64,000 nt of DNA from Paracoccus sulfuroxidans. Lineage in GTDB: Bacteria > Pseudomonadota > Alphaproteobacteria > Rhodobacterales > Rhodobacteraceae. Below are positions 10,580 through 21,559 of this stretch, one piece after another. How positions within the stretch are numbered: the stretch's first letter is position 1; every line of letters starts with the position of its first letter. The DNA lies in NCBI RefSeq assembly GCF_007830335.1, contig NZ_VLKU01000001.1:124001-188000 (forward strand), given 5' to 3'. The translations under genes and the position numbers were made by a program. The notes below the pieces were generated by a model. The model saw only the letters and a program-made list of their open reading frames with translations, searched no databases and was not told the origin of the DNA.

Positions 10580-11449
10580 ATGGCGGCAGGAAATCGATCC
10601 GAGGCAGCACAGGGGCTGACCCTTGTCGCGCCGCCCTTTGCCTATGCCCTGCTGGTCCTTGGCGCGCCGCTTTTGACGCTGCTGGCCTATTCCTTCTTCA
10701 AAGACGGCTATCTGACCATCATCTATGAGTTCACGCTGGAGAATTATCTGGCGGTCTGGTCCGATCCGATCTTTCATAAGATCATGCTGCGATCCCTGGG
10801 CGTGGCCGCGCTGGTGACGGTGGTGACTGTGGCGCTGGCCTTTCCGGTCGCCTATTTCCTGTCCTTCGTCGTCTCAAGCGAGCGCAAGCCGCTGTGGCTC
10901 TTCCTGATCACCATTCCGTTCTGGACCAGCTATCTGATCCGTGTGTTCCTGTGGAAGGTGATCCTGGGCTATAACGGCGTCGTCAACTCGGGCCTGAAAT
11001 CGCTGGGCATCATCGAGCAGCCGCTGACCTTCATCCTTTACAACGTCAATTCGATGGTGATGACGCTGGCCCATGCCTATGCGCCTTTCGCGATCCTGCC
11101 GATCTTCATCGCGCTGGAAAAGATCGACCGCTCGCTGCTGGAGGCGGGGCGCGATCTGGGAGAGAACCGCATGATGACCTTCTGGCGCGTGACGCTGCCG
11201 CTGGCCATGCCCGGCGTGATCGCGGCCTCGCTGATCGTCTTCATCCCGACCATCGGCGATTACGTCACCCCGGCGCTGATCGGCGGCGGCAAGATCCCGA
11301 TGATTGCCAATATGATTCAGGCGCAGATGCTGGATATCGACAACCGCCCGCTGGGCTCGGCCATTGCGGTGACCGCGATGATCATCGTGGCGGCGCTGAG
11401 CCTGCTGTTTCTGTTCGTGAACCGGCGCTTCCTGAAGGTGCGGCAATGA
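10580..11449 (+). CDS. ABC transporter permease, spermidine/putrescine (PotB/PotH) type
   Basis: A 289-residue inner-membrane permease with six predicted helices and the EAA loop (LLEAGRDLGENRMMTFWRVTLPLAMPG) that docks the ATPase. Overall similarity is to PotB/PotH. The start follows GAGGGGACAGG. It overlaps the next permease by 4 nt (ATGA). Polyamines are the likely substrate class by family, but related systems carry other cations or small organic acids, and no substrate-binding protein is encoded nearby to settle it. Confidence 0.85.
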   Translation: MAAGNRSEAAQGLTLVAPPFAYALLVLGAPLLTLLAYSFFKDGYLTIIYEFTLENYLAVWSDPIFHKIMLRSLGVAALVTVVTVALAFPVAYFLSFVVSSERKPLWLFLITIPFWTSYLIRVFLWKVILGYNGVVNSGLKSLGIIEQPLTFILYNVNSMVMTLAHAYAPFAILPIFIALEKIDRSLLEAGRDLGENRMMTFWRVTLPLAMPGVIAASLIVFIPTIGDYVTPALIGGGKIPMIANMIQAQMLDIDNRPLGSAIAVTAMIIVAALSLLFLFVNRRFLKVRQ

Positions 11450-12252
11450 AGGGCGGGGGCCTGCGCGCCTATGCGCTGATCTATCTGCTGTTTCTTTATG
11501 CGCCGATCCTGCTACTGCCGATCTTTGCCTTCAACAGCGGCACGGTCATCGCCTTCCCGCTGAAGGGCTTCACCACCGACTGGTTCGTGCAAATGGCGGG
11601 CAACGCCGCCATGCGCCGCGCGCTGACGAATTCGCTGATCATCGCGACCAGCTCGGCCATTCTGGCGACCTGCCTTGGCATCTTCGCCGCGCGGGCGACG
11701 ACGCGCTTCAGCTTCCCCGGCAAGGGACCGATCACCGGCCTGATCATGCTGCCGCTGGTCATGCCCGAGATCATCATCTCGATGTCGCTGCTGGTCGTGC
11801 TGCTGGGCCTTGGCGTCAAGCTGAACCTGCTGACCGTTATCATGGGGCACACGCTGCTTTGCATGCCCTATGCGGTGGTGATCCTGACGACGGCGTTCAA
11901 CTCGCTCGACCGCTCTCTGGAAGAGGCGGCCTATGATCTGGGCGAAAGCAAGTGGAACGCCTTCCGGCTGGTGATCCTGCCGCTGGTCATGCCCGGCATC
12001 ATCTCATCCCTGCTGATGAGCTTCACGATCAGCCTTGATGAATTCATCATCGCCTTCTTCCTGGCCGGCAATGAGCCCACCTTGCCGACCTTCATCTACA
12101 GCCAGCTGCGCTTCCCGAAGCAGATCCCGCCGATCATGGCGCTTGGTACGGTCCTTGTGCTGATGTCCGTCCTGCTTCTGACCGTAGCCGAATATTTCCG
12201 CCGTCGCGGCGTCGCGAAGACGGGCGGAACCGATAGCGGAGGTTTCCTGTGA
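11446..12252 (+). CDS. ABC transporter permease, PotC/PotI type
   Basis: A 268-residue second permease with six predicted helices and an EAA loop (LEEAAYDLGESKWNAFRLVILPLVMPG). It would form the heterodimeric channel with the product of the preceding gene. Translational coupling is likely on both sides: a 4-nt ATGA overlap upstream and a 4-nt GTGA overlap with the ATPase gene downstream. The DEFIIAFFLAGNEPTLPTFI stretch is characteristic of PotC/PotI. Confidence 0.87.
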   Translation: MKGGGLRAYALIYLLFLYAPILLLPIFAFNSGTVIAFPLKGFTTDWFVQMAGNAAMRRALTNSLIIATSSAILATCLGIFAARATTRFSFPGKGPITGLIMLPLVMPEIIISMSLLVVLLGLGVKLNLLTVIMGHTLLCMPYAVVILTTAFNSLDRSLEEAAYDLGESKWNAFRLVILPLVMPGIISSLLMSFTISLDEFIIAFFLAGNEPTLPTFIYSQLRFPKQIPPIMALGTVLVLMSVLLLTVAEYFRRRGVAKTGGTDSGGFL

Positions 12253-13406
12253 CCAGTCCCACCAGCTCAGCGTCTGCCCGGCGCCCTGACCGTTCGGCCG
12301 CGCGCGCACTGATCGAATGTCGGGACGTGCAGAAATACTATGCCGATTACCACGCCCTGCGCGGGATCGACCTGACCATCCGCGAAGGCGAGTTCTTCTC
12401 GCTGCTCGGCCCCTCGGGCTGCGGCAAGACCACTCTTCTGCGCACGATCGCGGGGTTTGAGGATATTTCCTCGGGCGTGGTGCTGATCGACGGGCAGGAC
12501 ATGGCGGGCGTTCCGGCGAACAGACGGCCCACCAATATGGTGTTCCAGTCCTATGCGATCTTCCCGCATCTGACCGTGGCCGAGAATGTGGGCTTCGGCC
12601 TGCGCCGCGATCCGCGCCCGGCGGCCGAGAAGGCCGCAGCGGTGGAAGAGGCGCTTGGGATGGTCGGCCTCAAGGGATATGGCAACCGCGCCTCGCACGC
12701 GCTCTCGGGCGGCCAGCGTCAGCGGGTGGCCTTGGCGCGGGCGCTGATCCTGAAACCCAAGGTGCTTTTGCTGGATGAGCCGATGTCGGCGCTGGACCGC
12801 AAGATGCGCGAGCAGATGCAGGTCGAGCTGATCAAGCTGCAGCGGCAGGTCGGCATCACCTTCGTTCTGGTCACCCATGATCAGGAAGAGGCGCTGGTCA
12901 TGTCCGACCGCATCGCCGTCATGTTCGAGGGCCAGATCGCCCAGCTGGACGGCCCCGAGGCGCTTTATGCGCGCCCGGCCAGCCGCCGCGTGGCGAATTT
13001 CATCGGCGTGATGAACTTCCTTCCTGCCCGCATCCTGGATGAAACCGAAAATGGCGTCATGGTCGATGCCCCCGGTCTGGGCGTGGTCGAGATCCCCAGC
13101 CGCAACATCAGCAGCGCCGATCCCGGCGATGAGGGACCCTCGATCGGGTTCCGGCCCGAGGCGGTCTCACTGCTGGGGCCGAATGTGGCGGCGCAGAACC
13201 GGGTGACAGGCGGCGTGATCGACGAGGTCGTCTATTATGGCGACATGACCTATTACGATGTGCGTCTGGATGGCTCGGCCAGTTTCGACGGCAAATCGCG
13301 CCCGGTGCGCATCGCCATGCGCAATGTTTTCGGCCGTGAAGTGCAGGATGTCGGCACCCGCACACGTGTCAGTTGGTCGCCGGGCAGTCTGATCCTGTTT
13401 CGCTAA
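12249..13406 (+). CDS. ABC transporter ATP-binding protein, PotA type
   Basis: A 385-residue ATPase energising the two preceding permeases. Walker A (GPSGCGKTT), Q-loop (VFQSYAIFPHLTV), signature (LSGGQRQRVALARAL), Walker B (VLLLDEPMSALD) and the switch His (VLVTHDQEEAL) are all intact. The C-terminal TOBE domain (about residue 280 onward) is that of the PotA/MalK class. The start is a GTG overlapping the upstream stop. The set lacks a PotD-like periplasmic binding protein, which may be encoded elsewhere. Confidence 0.9.
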   Translation: MTSPTSSASARRPDRSAARALIECRDVQKYYADYHALRGIDLTIREGEFFSLLGPSGCGKTTLLRTIAGFEDISSGVVLIDGQDMAGVPANRRPTNMVFQSYAIFPHLTVAENVGFGLRRDPRPAAEKAAAVEEALGMVGLKGYGNRASHALSGGQRQRVALARALILKPKVLLLDEPMSALDRKMREQMQVELIKLQRQVGITFVLVTHDQEEALVMSDRIAVMFEGQIAQLDGPEALYARPASRRVANFIGVMNFLPARILDETENGVMVDAPGLGVVEIPSRNISSADPGDEGPSIGFRPEAVSLLGPNVAAQNRVTGGVIDEVVYYGDMTYYDVRLDGSASFDGKSRPVRIAMRNVFGREVQDVGTRTRVSWSPGSLILFR

Positions 13407-13501
13407 AGCCTTAGGTTGCAAGGCGGATTTCCGCCACCCGCATTTGCGGTCTCGATAAAGGCGTGCAAACCTGCCGGCACCCAAACCTACGGAGATCTAG
13501 A

Positions 13502-13894
13502 ATGATCGCTCGCTTTACCTTTGTAACCGCCTTCGCACTCAGCGCAGGCGTCGCCATGGCTCAGGAAGCTGCAACGCCCCCGGCCATGCCTGACATGGGT
13601 GCTGCCTATGAAAGCGCACGCAACCAGCTGGGCGTGCTGACCTATTGCCAGGAGCAGGGTCACATCGATGGCAAGGCCGTCGAAACCCAGACCAAGCTGC
13701 TGACCATGATTCCCGCCGGTGACACCGCCAAAGGTGACGCGGCCGAGGAGCTTGGCAAGAAAGGCACCGTTTCGGCGATGGGCGTCGAGCGTTCGCTGGA
13801 CGACGCGGCAAAAGAACAAAACACCGATGTTGCGGCGCTCTGCAAGCAGATGGACGCACTTCTGGCCCAGATGGCCGCACAGCTTCCGGGCTGA
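13502..13894 (+). CDS. Small secreted protein of unknown function
   Basis: A 130-residue protein with a classical signal peptide (MIARFTFVTAFALSAGVAMA, cleavage before QEA). The mature part is helical and Ala/Lys/Glu-rich with two Cys residues (CQEQGHIDG and ALCKQMD) that could form a disulfide. I recall similar Rhodobacteraceae proteins carried under a 'pore-forming ESAT-6 family' name, but nothing in the sequence demonstrates a pore, and there is no WXG motif or type VII system here. The ATG at 13502 follows GGAG. A strong terminator follows, so it is probably a monocistronic, well-expressed gene. Confidence 0.75.
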   Translation: MIARFTFVTAFALSAGVAMAQEAATPPAMPDMGAAYESARNQLGVLTYCQEQGHIDGKAVETQTKLLTMIPAGDTAKGDAAEELGKKGTVSAMGVERSLDDAAKEQNTDVAALCKQMDALLAQMAAQLPG

Positions 13895-13918
13895 TCGGGC
13901 CTTCGGCCACATGAATGC

Positions 13919-13948
13919 AAAGCCGGTCCTTCGGGACCGGCTTTTTTC
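13919..13948 (+). terminator. Intrinsic terminator after the small secreted protein
   Basis: AGCCGGTCC-TTCG-GGACCGGCT hairpin (about 13921-13942) with a stable tetraloop, followed by TTTTT. It serves the gene ending at 13894. Confidence 0.92.
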
Positions 13949-13958
13949 GTATTAAGGG

Positions 13959-14300
13959 TCAGATCGGGGGCAGATGGGCCCGCATGCCGTCGGGCAGCTC
14001 GGCCCGGACCGTGCGATAGGATCGCCGCAGCCGGAAGGCCAGCTCATCAGGGGCCGCATCCAGCGGCAGCGCGATCCAGCCCGGATGCAGTTCACGATTT
14101 CGCAACGCGACGCCGGTCTCGAACAGCAGTTCAGCCGTTTCGGATGAGTCGGTCTTCACCGAAACATAACCTTCCGCATTGCTGGTGACCGCGAAGGTCC
14201 GGTCGCCGACTTTCCAGCAATCATAGCCCGGACCCCAGGGCTCGGACCACTGGGCCCCCGGTTGTGCGGCGCAGATTTCGTTCACCAATTCACGGCTCAT
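13959..14300 (-). CDS. MmcQ/YjbR family protein
   Basis: A 113-residue single-domain protein of the YjbR/MmcQ group: GPGYDCWKVGDRTFAV near residue 25, SSETAELLFE, and the conserved HPGWIALPLD. This CyaY-like-fold family is often annotated as DNA-binding without direct proof; the function is unknown. It diverges from cysS and converges on the secreted-protein gene. The start at 14300 has no obvious Shine-Dalgarno, but upstream extension leaves the conserved domain. Confidence 0.78.
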   Translation of the reverse strand: MSRELVNEICAAQPGAQWSEPWGPGYDCWKVGDRTFAVTSNAEGYVSVKTDSSETAELLFETGVALRNRELHPGWIALPLDAAPDELAFRLRRSYRTVRAELPDGMRAHLPPI

Positions 14301-14456
14301 GCGCGCATTTTTGCAGTCTCCCTTGGCAGACGCAAGGTGATGCGTTAAGGCGTTTTCATGATGGTCAAGACCGCAAGCATCCGCTGCATCATTACCGGCT
14401 GAAATTTCAGGCGGGCGGATCTTTGTGACCAGATGACGCCCGCCCAGGGGGAAGTC

Positions 14457-15850
<1,394 letters not shown>

Positions 15851-15854
<4 letters not shown>

Positions 15855-17470
15855 CTGACCGCCTGTACCTCTACGACACCACCCTGCGCGACGGGCAGCA
15901 GACGCAGGGCGTGCAGTTCTCGGCCTCAGAAAAGGTCGAGATCGCCCGCATGCTGGACGATCTGGGCGTCGATTACATCGAGGGCGGCTGGCCGGGCGCG
16001 AACCCGACCGACAGCGAGTTCTTCAACGACGCCCCCGCCAGCCGCGCCACCATCTCGGCCTTCGGGATGACCAAGCGCGCCGGTCGCTCGGCCGAGAATG
16101 ACGATGTGCTGGCCGCCGTCCTGAACGCCAATACCCGCGCCGTTTGTCTGGTCGGCAAGACCCATCCCTTCCACGTCCGCGAGGCGCTTGGCATCACGCT
16201 GGAGGAGAACCTCGAAAACATCCGCGCCTCGGTGGCCCATGTCACCCGGCAGGGCCGTGAGGCGCTGTTCGACGCCGAGCATTTCTTCGACGGCTATGCC
16301 GACGATCCCGATTATGCCGTGGGCTGCCTGAAGGCCGCGCTGAAGGCGGGCGCGCGATGGGTGGTGCTTTGTGACACGAACGGCGGCACCTTGCCACATC
16401 AGGTGGGCGAGGTGACCCGCGCGGTCATCGCCGCCGGCGTGCCAGGCGATCGTCTGGGCATCCATTGCCATGACGACACCGGCAATGCGGTGGCCTGTAC
16501 GCTGGCCGCCGTCGATGCCGGGGTGCGTCAGATCCAGGGCACGCTGAACGGGCTGGGAGAGCGCTGCGGCAACGCGAGCCTCACCAGCCTCATCCCGACG
16601 CTGCTGCTGAAGGCGCCCTATGCCGGGCAGCTTCAGACACAGGTGACGCCGGAAGGGCTGACCGGCCTGACGCAGATCTCGCGGCGGCTTGAGGACATCC
16701 TGAACCGTGCGCCCCTGCGCGAGGCGCCCTATGTCGGCACCTCGGCCTTCGCGCATAAGGCCGGGCTTCATGCCAGCGCCATCATCAAGAACCCGGCGAC
16801 CTATGAGCATGTCGACCCGTCCTTCGTCGGGAATGAGCGTGTTATTCCCATGTCCAATCAGGCCGGGCAGTCGAACCTGCGCACGCGCCTTGCCGATGCC
16901 GGGATCACGGTCGAACGCGACGATCCGGCGCTTGCGCGCATTCTGGATCTGGTCAAGCAGCGCGAGGATCAGGGCTATGCCTATGACAGCGCGCAGGCCA
17001 GTTTCGAGCTGCTGGCCCGCAGCCAGCTGGGCCTGATGATCCCCTTCTTCGAGGTCGAACGCTACCGCGTCACGGTCGAGCGTCGCCGCAACGCGCTTGG
17101 CCAGCGGATCTCGGTTTCCGAGGCGGTGGTGGTCGTCGGCATCGGGTCCGAGCGGATGCTGTCGGTCAGCGAAAGCATGGACGACGAAGGCCATGACCGC
17201 GGGCCGGTCAACGCGCTCTGGCGGGCGCTGGCGAAGGATCTGGGCCCCTATCAGGCGGCGATTGACGACATGTGGCTGTCGGATTTCCGGGTGCGGATCA
17301 CCGGCGGCGGGGTCGACGCCTCGACCCGCGTCATCATCGACAGCGCGGACGGGCAGGGGCGGCGCTGGTCGACGGTGGGGGTCTCGCCCAATATCGTCGA
17401 CGCCAGTTTCGAGGCGCTGGTCGAGGCGGTGCGCTGGAAGCTTCTGCGTGACGGTGTGGCCTCGGCATGA
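15851..17470 (+). CDS. cimA: (R)-citramalate synthase
   Basis: A 539-residue enzyme that condenses pyruvate and acetyl-CoA to citramalate, opening the threonine-independent route to isoleucine. The HMG-CoA-lyase-like TIM barrel holds [20 protein letters not shown], the metal-binding [11 protein letters not shown] and a [10 protein letters not shown] loop; the C-terminal LeuA regulatory domain begins near residue 400. Length and the [14 protein letters not shown] signature favour the CimA subgroup over LeuA, and a separate true leuA lies at 60251-61816. The GTG start overlaps the cysS stop and the end overlaps the next gene by 4 nt. Confidence 0.9.
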
Positions 17471-18246
17471 CGCTTGAACATTGCGCCGAGGCGCTGCGCG
17501 ATCACGACCCTGACCGTTTCGGGATCTGCCTGCTGGCTGCCCCCGAGGCGCGCGCGAAGCTGCTGACGCTTTACGCGCTGAACCTGGAACTCGCCCGCGC
17601 GCCACTGGCCGCGAATGAGCCGATGCTGGCGGAAATGCGGCTGCAATGGTGGATTGATGAGCTGCGGGCGCTTGGGACCGGGCGGGCGACGACGCATGAA
17701 CTGCTGGCGCCGCTGGCCGAGGCGTGGGGGGAACGCGCCCCCGCTCTTGCCGCTGTGGCCGAGGGGCGTCGTCGCGACGCCGATCACGAGCCCCATGCCG
17801 ATGCGGATGCGGTCATCGCCTATGTCGGCGCGACCGCCGTGCCGCTGACTTTGTTTGCGGCCGAGGCTCTGGACATGCCCTTCGACGCGGCGGGGCCGGT
17901 ATCGGCACAGGCCGAAGGGGTGGGGCTGGCGAATTGGCTGGCCGCGCTTCCGGCGCTGCAATCGGTCGGGCTGGGGCTCGCCTTGCCCGATCCTGCGGTG
18001 CTGGCGACCATCGCCAAGGCAGCGCAGGATGCTCTGGCCAGCGCAGCCGCCCGTCGCCATAGCGTTCCGCGCCGAATCGCCCCGGTGCTGAAGCCCCGGA
18101 CCGGGATCGTGGATTTTCTGTCGCGCGTCGCAAAAGGTGGCGGGATCGACGCGATAAATACCTCAAATTATTCCGAATTCCGCAGAAGGCTGGGCTTTGG
18201 CCTCTTTGCGCTCAATGGACGCTGGTGGGTGAAGCCCCGCCGTTAA
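17467..18246 (+). CDS. Squalene/phytoene synthase-like protein, probably non-catalytic (NDUFAF6-like)
   Basis: A 259-residue all-helical protein of the squalene/phytoene synthase superfamily, recognised by DPDRFGICLLAAPEARAKLL, LYALNLELARAP and RLQWWIDELRAL. Active synthases carry a first Asp-rich DxxxD motif after the YAF-type segment; here the equivalent stretch reads LNLELARAPLAANE with no Asp pair, and the second motif is also not evident (EGVGLANWLAALP). That pattern resembles NDUFAF6, the mitochondrial complex I assembly factor, rather than an enzyme. Assignment to complex I assembly is inference. It overlaps cimA by 4 nt (ATGA). Confidence 0.72.
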   Translation: MTLEHCAEALRDHDPDRFGICLLAAPEARAKLLTLYALNLELARAPLAANEPMLAEMRLQWWIDELRALGTGRATTHELLAPLAEAWGERAPALAAVAEGRRRDADHEPHADADAVIAYVGATAVPLTLFAAEALDMPFDAAGPVSAQAEGVGLANWLAALPALQSVGLGLALPDPAVLATIAKAAQDALASAAARRHSVPRRIAPVLKPRTGIVDFLSRVAKGGGIDAINTSNYSEFRRRLGFGLFALNGRWWVKPRR

Positions 18247-18336
18247 GGCAATGTTCATGCCTTCGCCTCATGTTGTGCTGGGTTGCAGCAGGGATGGCGC
18301 GGTGAGATCGGGAATTCAAACGGAATGGGGACCGGC

Positions 18337-19374
18337 ATGATGCGGGCGGTCCGGGTCTTGATTGTCGACGACTCGCTGACGATGCGGCGGTTGATCCGGC
18401 TTGCGCTCTCCGCCGATCCCCGCATCGAGGTGGTGGGCGAGGCGCGTGATGCCGTTCAGGCGCGACGGCAACTGGATGAGTTGCGCCCCGATGTGATGAC
18501 GCTGGACGTCGAAATGCCCGGCAAATCCGGGCTGGATTTCCTTGAAGAGGTCATGGCGACGACGCCGCTGCCGGTTATCATGGTCTCGACCGAGACCCAG
18601 AAGGGCAGTATTTCGGCCGTCGAAGCCCTGTCGCTGGGCGCCGTCGATTGCGTCGGAAAACCGCAGGGTGCCAGCCGCCCGCAGGCCTTCGCGATGCTAA
18701 ACGACATGGTCATCATCGCCTCGCAGGCGAAGGTGCAGGTGCGCCGTAATCTGCCGCTGGCGCGCCCGGTGGCCCGTCCGCGCAATTTTCAATGGAACGG
18801 CCGGTTCGTGGTGATCGGATCTTCGACCGGCGGCGTCGACGCGCTGGAGCGCATTCTGGCCGAGTTTCCCGCGAACTGCCCGCCGACTGTCATCACCCAG
18901 CATATGCCGCAGGGGTTCCTGGCCAGTTTCGCCCATCGTCTGGACACGCGCATTCTGCCGACGGTCACGCTGGCCACCACCGGCGCGCCCTTGCTGCCGG
19001 GCGTGGTCTATCTTGCGCCAGGCGGGGCTGAGCATCTGACGCTGACCGGCGCCGCCAGCCCCGTCTGCCAGTTGGTCGAGGGAGAGAAACGCAGCGGGCA
19101 TCGTCCCTCGGTCGATATGCTGTTCGATTCCGCGGTGATGCTGGGGGTGCGTGGCGTCTCGGTTCTGCTGACCGGTATGGGGCGCGACGGGGCCGAGGGG
19201 ATGCTGCGGATGCGCCAGGCTGGCGCGACCTGCCTTGCACAGGACAAGGACAGCTCGGTTGTCTGGGGCATGCCGCGCGTCGCCCATGAGATCGGTGCGG
19301 CCGAGCGGCTGGTTCCTCTGTCCCAGATGTGCGAGGCGATCCTGACCTCGACCGGGCGTGGGTATGGCCGGTGA
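18337..19374 (+). CDS. cheB: CheB-type protein-glutamate methylesterase/deamidase
   Basis: A 345-residue two-domain protein. The N-terminal receiver (VLIVDDSLTMRRLI, phosphoacceptor Asp near residue 57 in TLDVEMPGKSG) is followed by the methylesterase domain with catalytic Ser (GSSTGGVDAL), His (TQHMPQGF) and Asp (GMGRDGAEGM). CheB removes methyl groups from chemoreceptors to adapt the signal. No other chemotaxis gene is near it, which is unusual. ATGs at 18337 and 18340 are equivalent; an in-frame ATG at 18325 is too close to its GGA to be preferred. Confidence 0.9.
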   Translation: MMRAVRVLIVDDSLTMRRLIRLALSADPRIEVVGEARDAVQARRQLDELRPDVMTLDVEMPGKSGLDFLEEVMATTPLPVIMVSTETQKGSISAVEALSLGAVDCVGKPQGASRPQAFAMLNDMVIIASQAKVQVRRNLPLARPVARPRNFQWNGRFVVIGSSTGGVDALERILAEFPANCPPTVITQHMPQGFLASFAHRLDTRILPTVTLATTGAPLLPGVVYLAPGGAEHLTLTGAASPVCQLVEGEKRSGHRPSVDMLFDSAVMLGVRGVSVLLTGMGRDGAEGMLRMRQAGATCLAQDKDSSVVWGMPRVAHEIGAAERLVPLSQMCEAILTSTGRGYGR

Positions 19375-19383
19375 GCCGCAAAT

Positions 19384-19411
19384 GAAAAAGAGCGGCGATG
19401 CCGCTCTTTCA
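19384..19411. terminator. Bidirectional terminator between cheB and eno
   Basis: AAAGAGCGGC-GAT-GCCGCTCTTT hairpin at 19387-19409, with A-rich 5' and T-rich 3' flanks. It can serve both convergent genes; the T-run is longer on the minus strand, favouring eno. Confidence 0.85.
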
Positions 19412-19432
19412 CCAAGGTCAGGGCGTCAGCGA

Positions 19433-20776
<1,344 letters not shown>

Positions 20777-20812
20777 TTATTCCGAGACGCCGGGGAAGCT
20801 GCGCGGTTCGGA

Positions 20813-21550
20813 TTAGACCTTAAGGTGGGGATGCAGATGGGCCTCGGGCGTGATCGCCAGATCGGCCCAGATCGGCAGGTGATCCGAGGCGAGCCGTGCA
20901 ATGCGGCTGTCATGCACGCCCGAGCCGATGATCTGAAAACTGGGCGAGACCGCGATTCGGTCGTAGCGCAGGCGCGGGAACGGCGCGGGCCAGCTGGGGC
21001 CCGGCGCGATGATGTTCATTGGCGCCAGCGCCTCAAGCCCGCGACTGTCGTGCCATTCGTTGAAATCGCCGGTCAGAACCAACGGCGCGCTGCCCATGCG
21101 CCCCGCCTGCGCGATGATTCGCGCAAGCTGCGCCCGGCGCGAGGAGCGCAGCAGACCCAGATGCATGGCGACGAAGGTGAAGCCCGGCAGGCGCAGCGCG
21201 ATGGCGCCGCGTGGCTCAATCCCCGGCAGGGGCAGGCGGCGGATTTGCGCGTTTTGCGCGATCTCGGGGCGCATGAGGATGGTCTGGCCGTGCCAGCCCA
21301 GCGAGTTTTCCCCGGTGCCCAGAAAGGGGGCCGGGACCATGCCGGTCGCCTCTTCGATCAGCGCGCGGGGCAGGGCTTCGGGGCGATTGCCCAGTCGGAA
21401 ATCCACCTCTTGCAGGGCCACAACATCGGCATCGAGATCCGCGATGACCTGCAAGTTGCGCTCGGGCGCGTGGGGGCCGGTCATGCCCCGGCATTTATGC
21501 AGGTTGTAGGTCGCGAACCTGAATTTGGGCGGTTGGATCAGCAGCGACAC
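20813..21550 (-). CDS. Endonuclease/exonuclease/phosphatase (EEP) family hydrolase
   Basis: A 245-residue DNase I-like metal-dependent phosphoesterase. Family motifs occur in order: ATYNLHKCRG (Asn), LQEVDFR (metal-binding Glu), TGDFNEW (Asp/Asn) and SDHLPIWADL (Asp/His pair). There is no signal peptide. EEP enzymes cleave nucleic acids, phospholipids or phosphoinositides, so the substrate is open. It starts 9 nt after the end of selO and almost certainly shares its transcript. Confidence 0.82.
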   Translation of the reverse strand: MSLLIQPPKFRFATYNLHKCRGMTGPHAPERNLQVIADLDADVVALQEVDFRLGNRPEALPRALIEEATGMVPAPFLGTGENSLGWHGQTILMRPEIAQNAQIRRLPLPGIEPRGAIALRLPGFTFVAMHLGLLRSSRRAQLARIIAQAGRMGSAPLVLTGDFNEWHDSRGLEALAPMNIIAPGPSWPAPFPRLRYDRIAVSPSFQIIGSGVHDSRIARLASDHLPIWADLAITPEAHLHPHLKV

Positions 21551-21559
21551 GGCGAGTTC

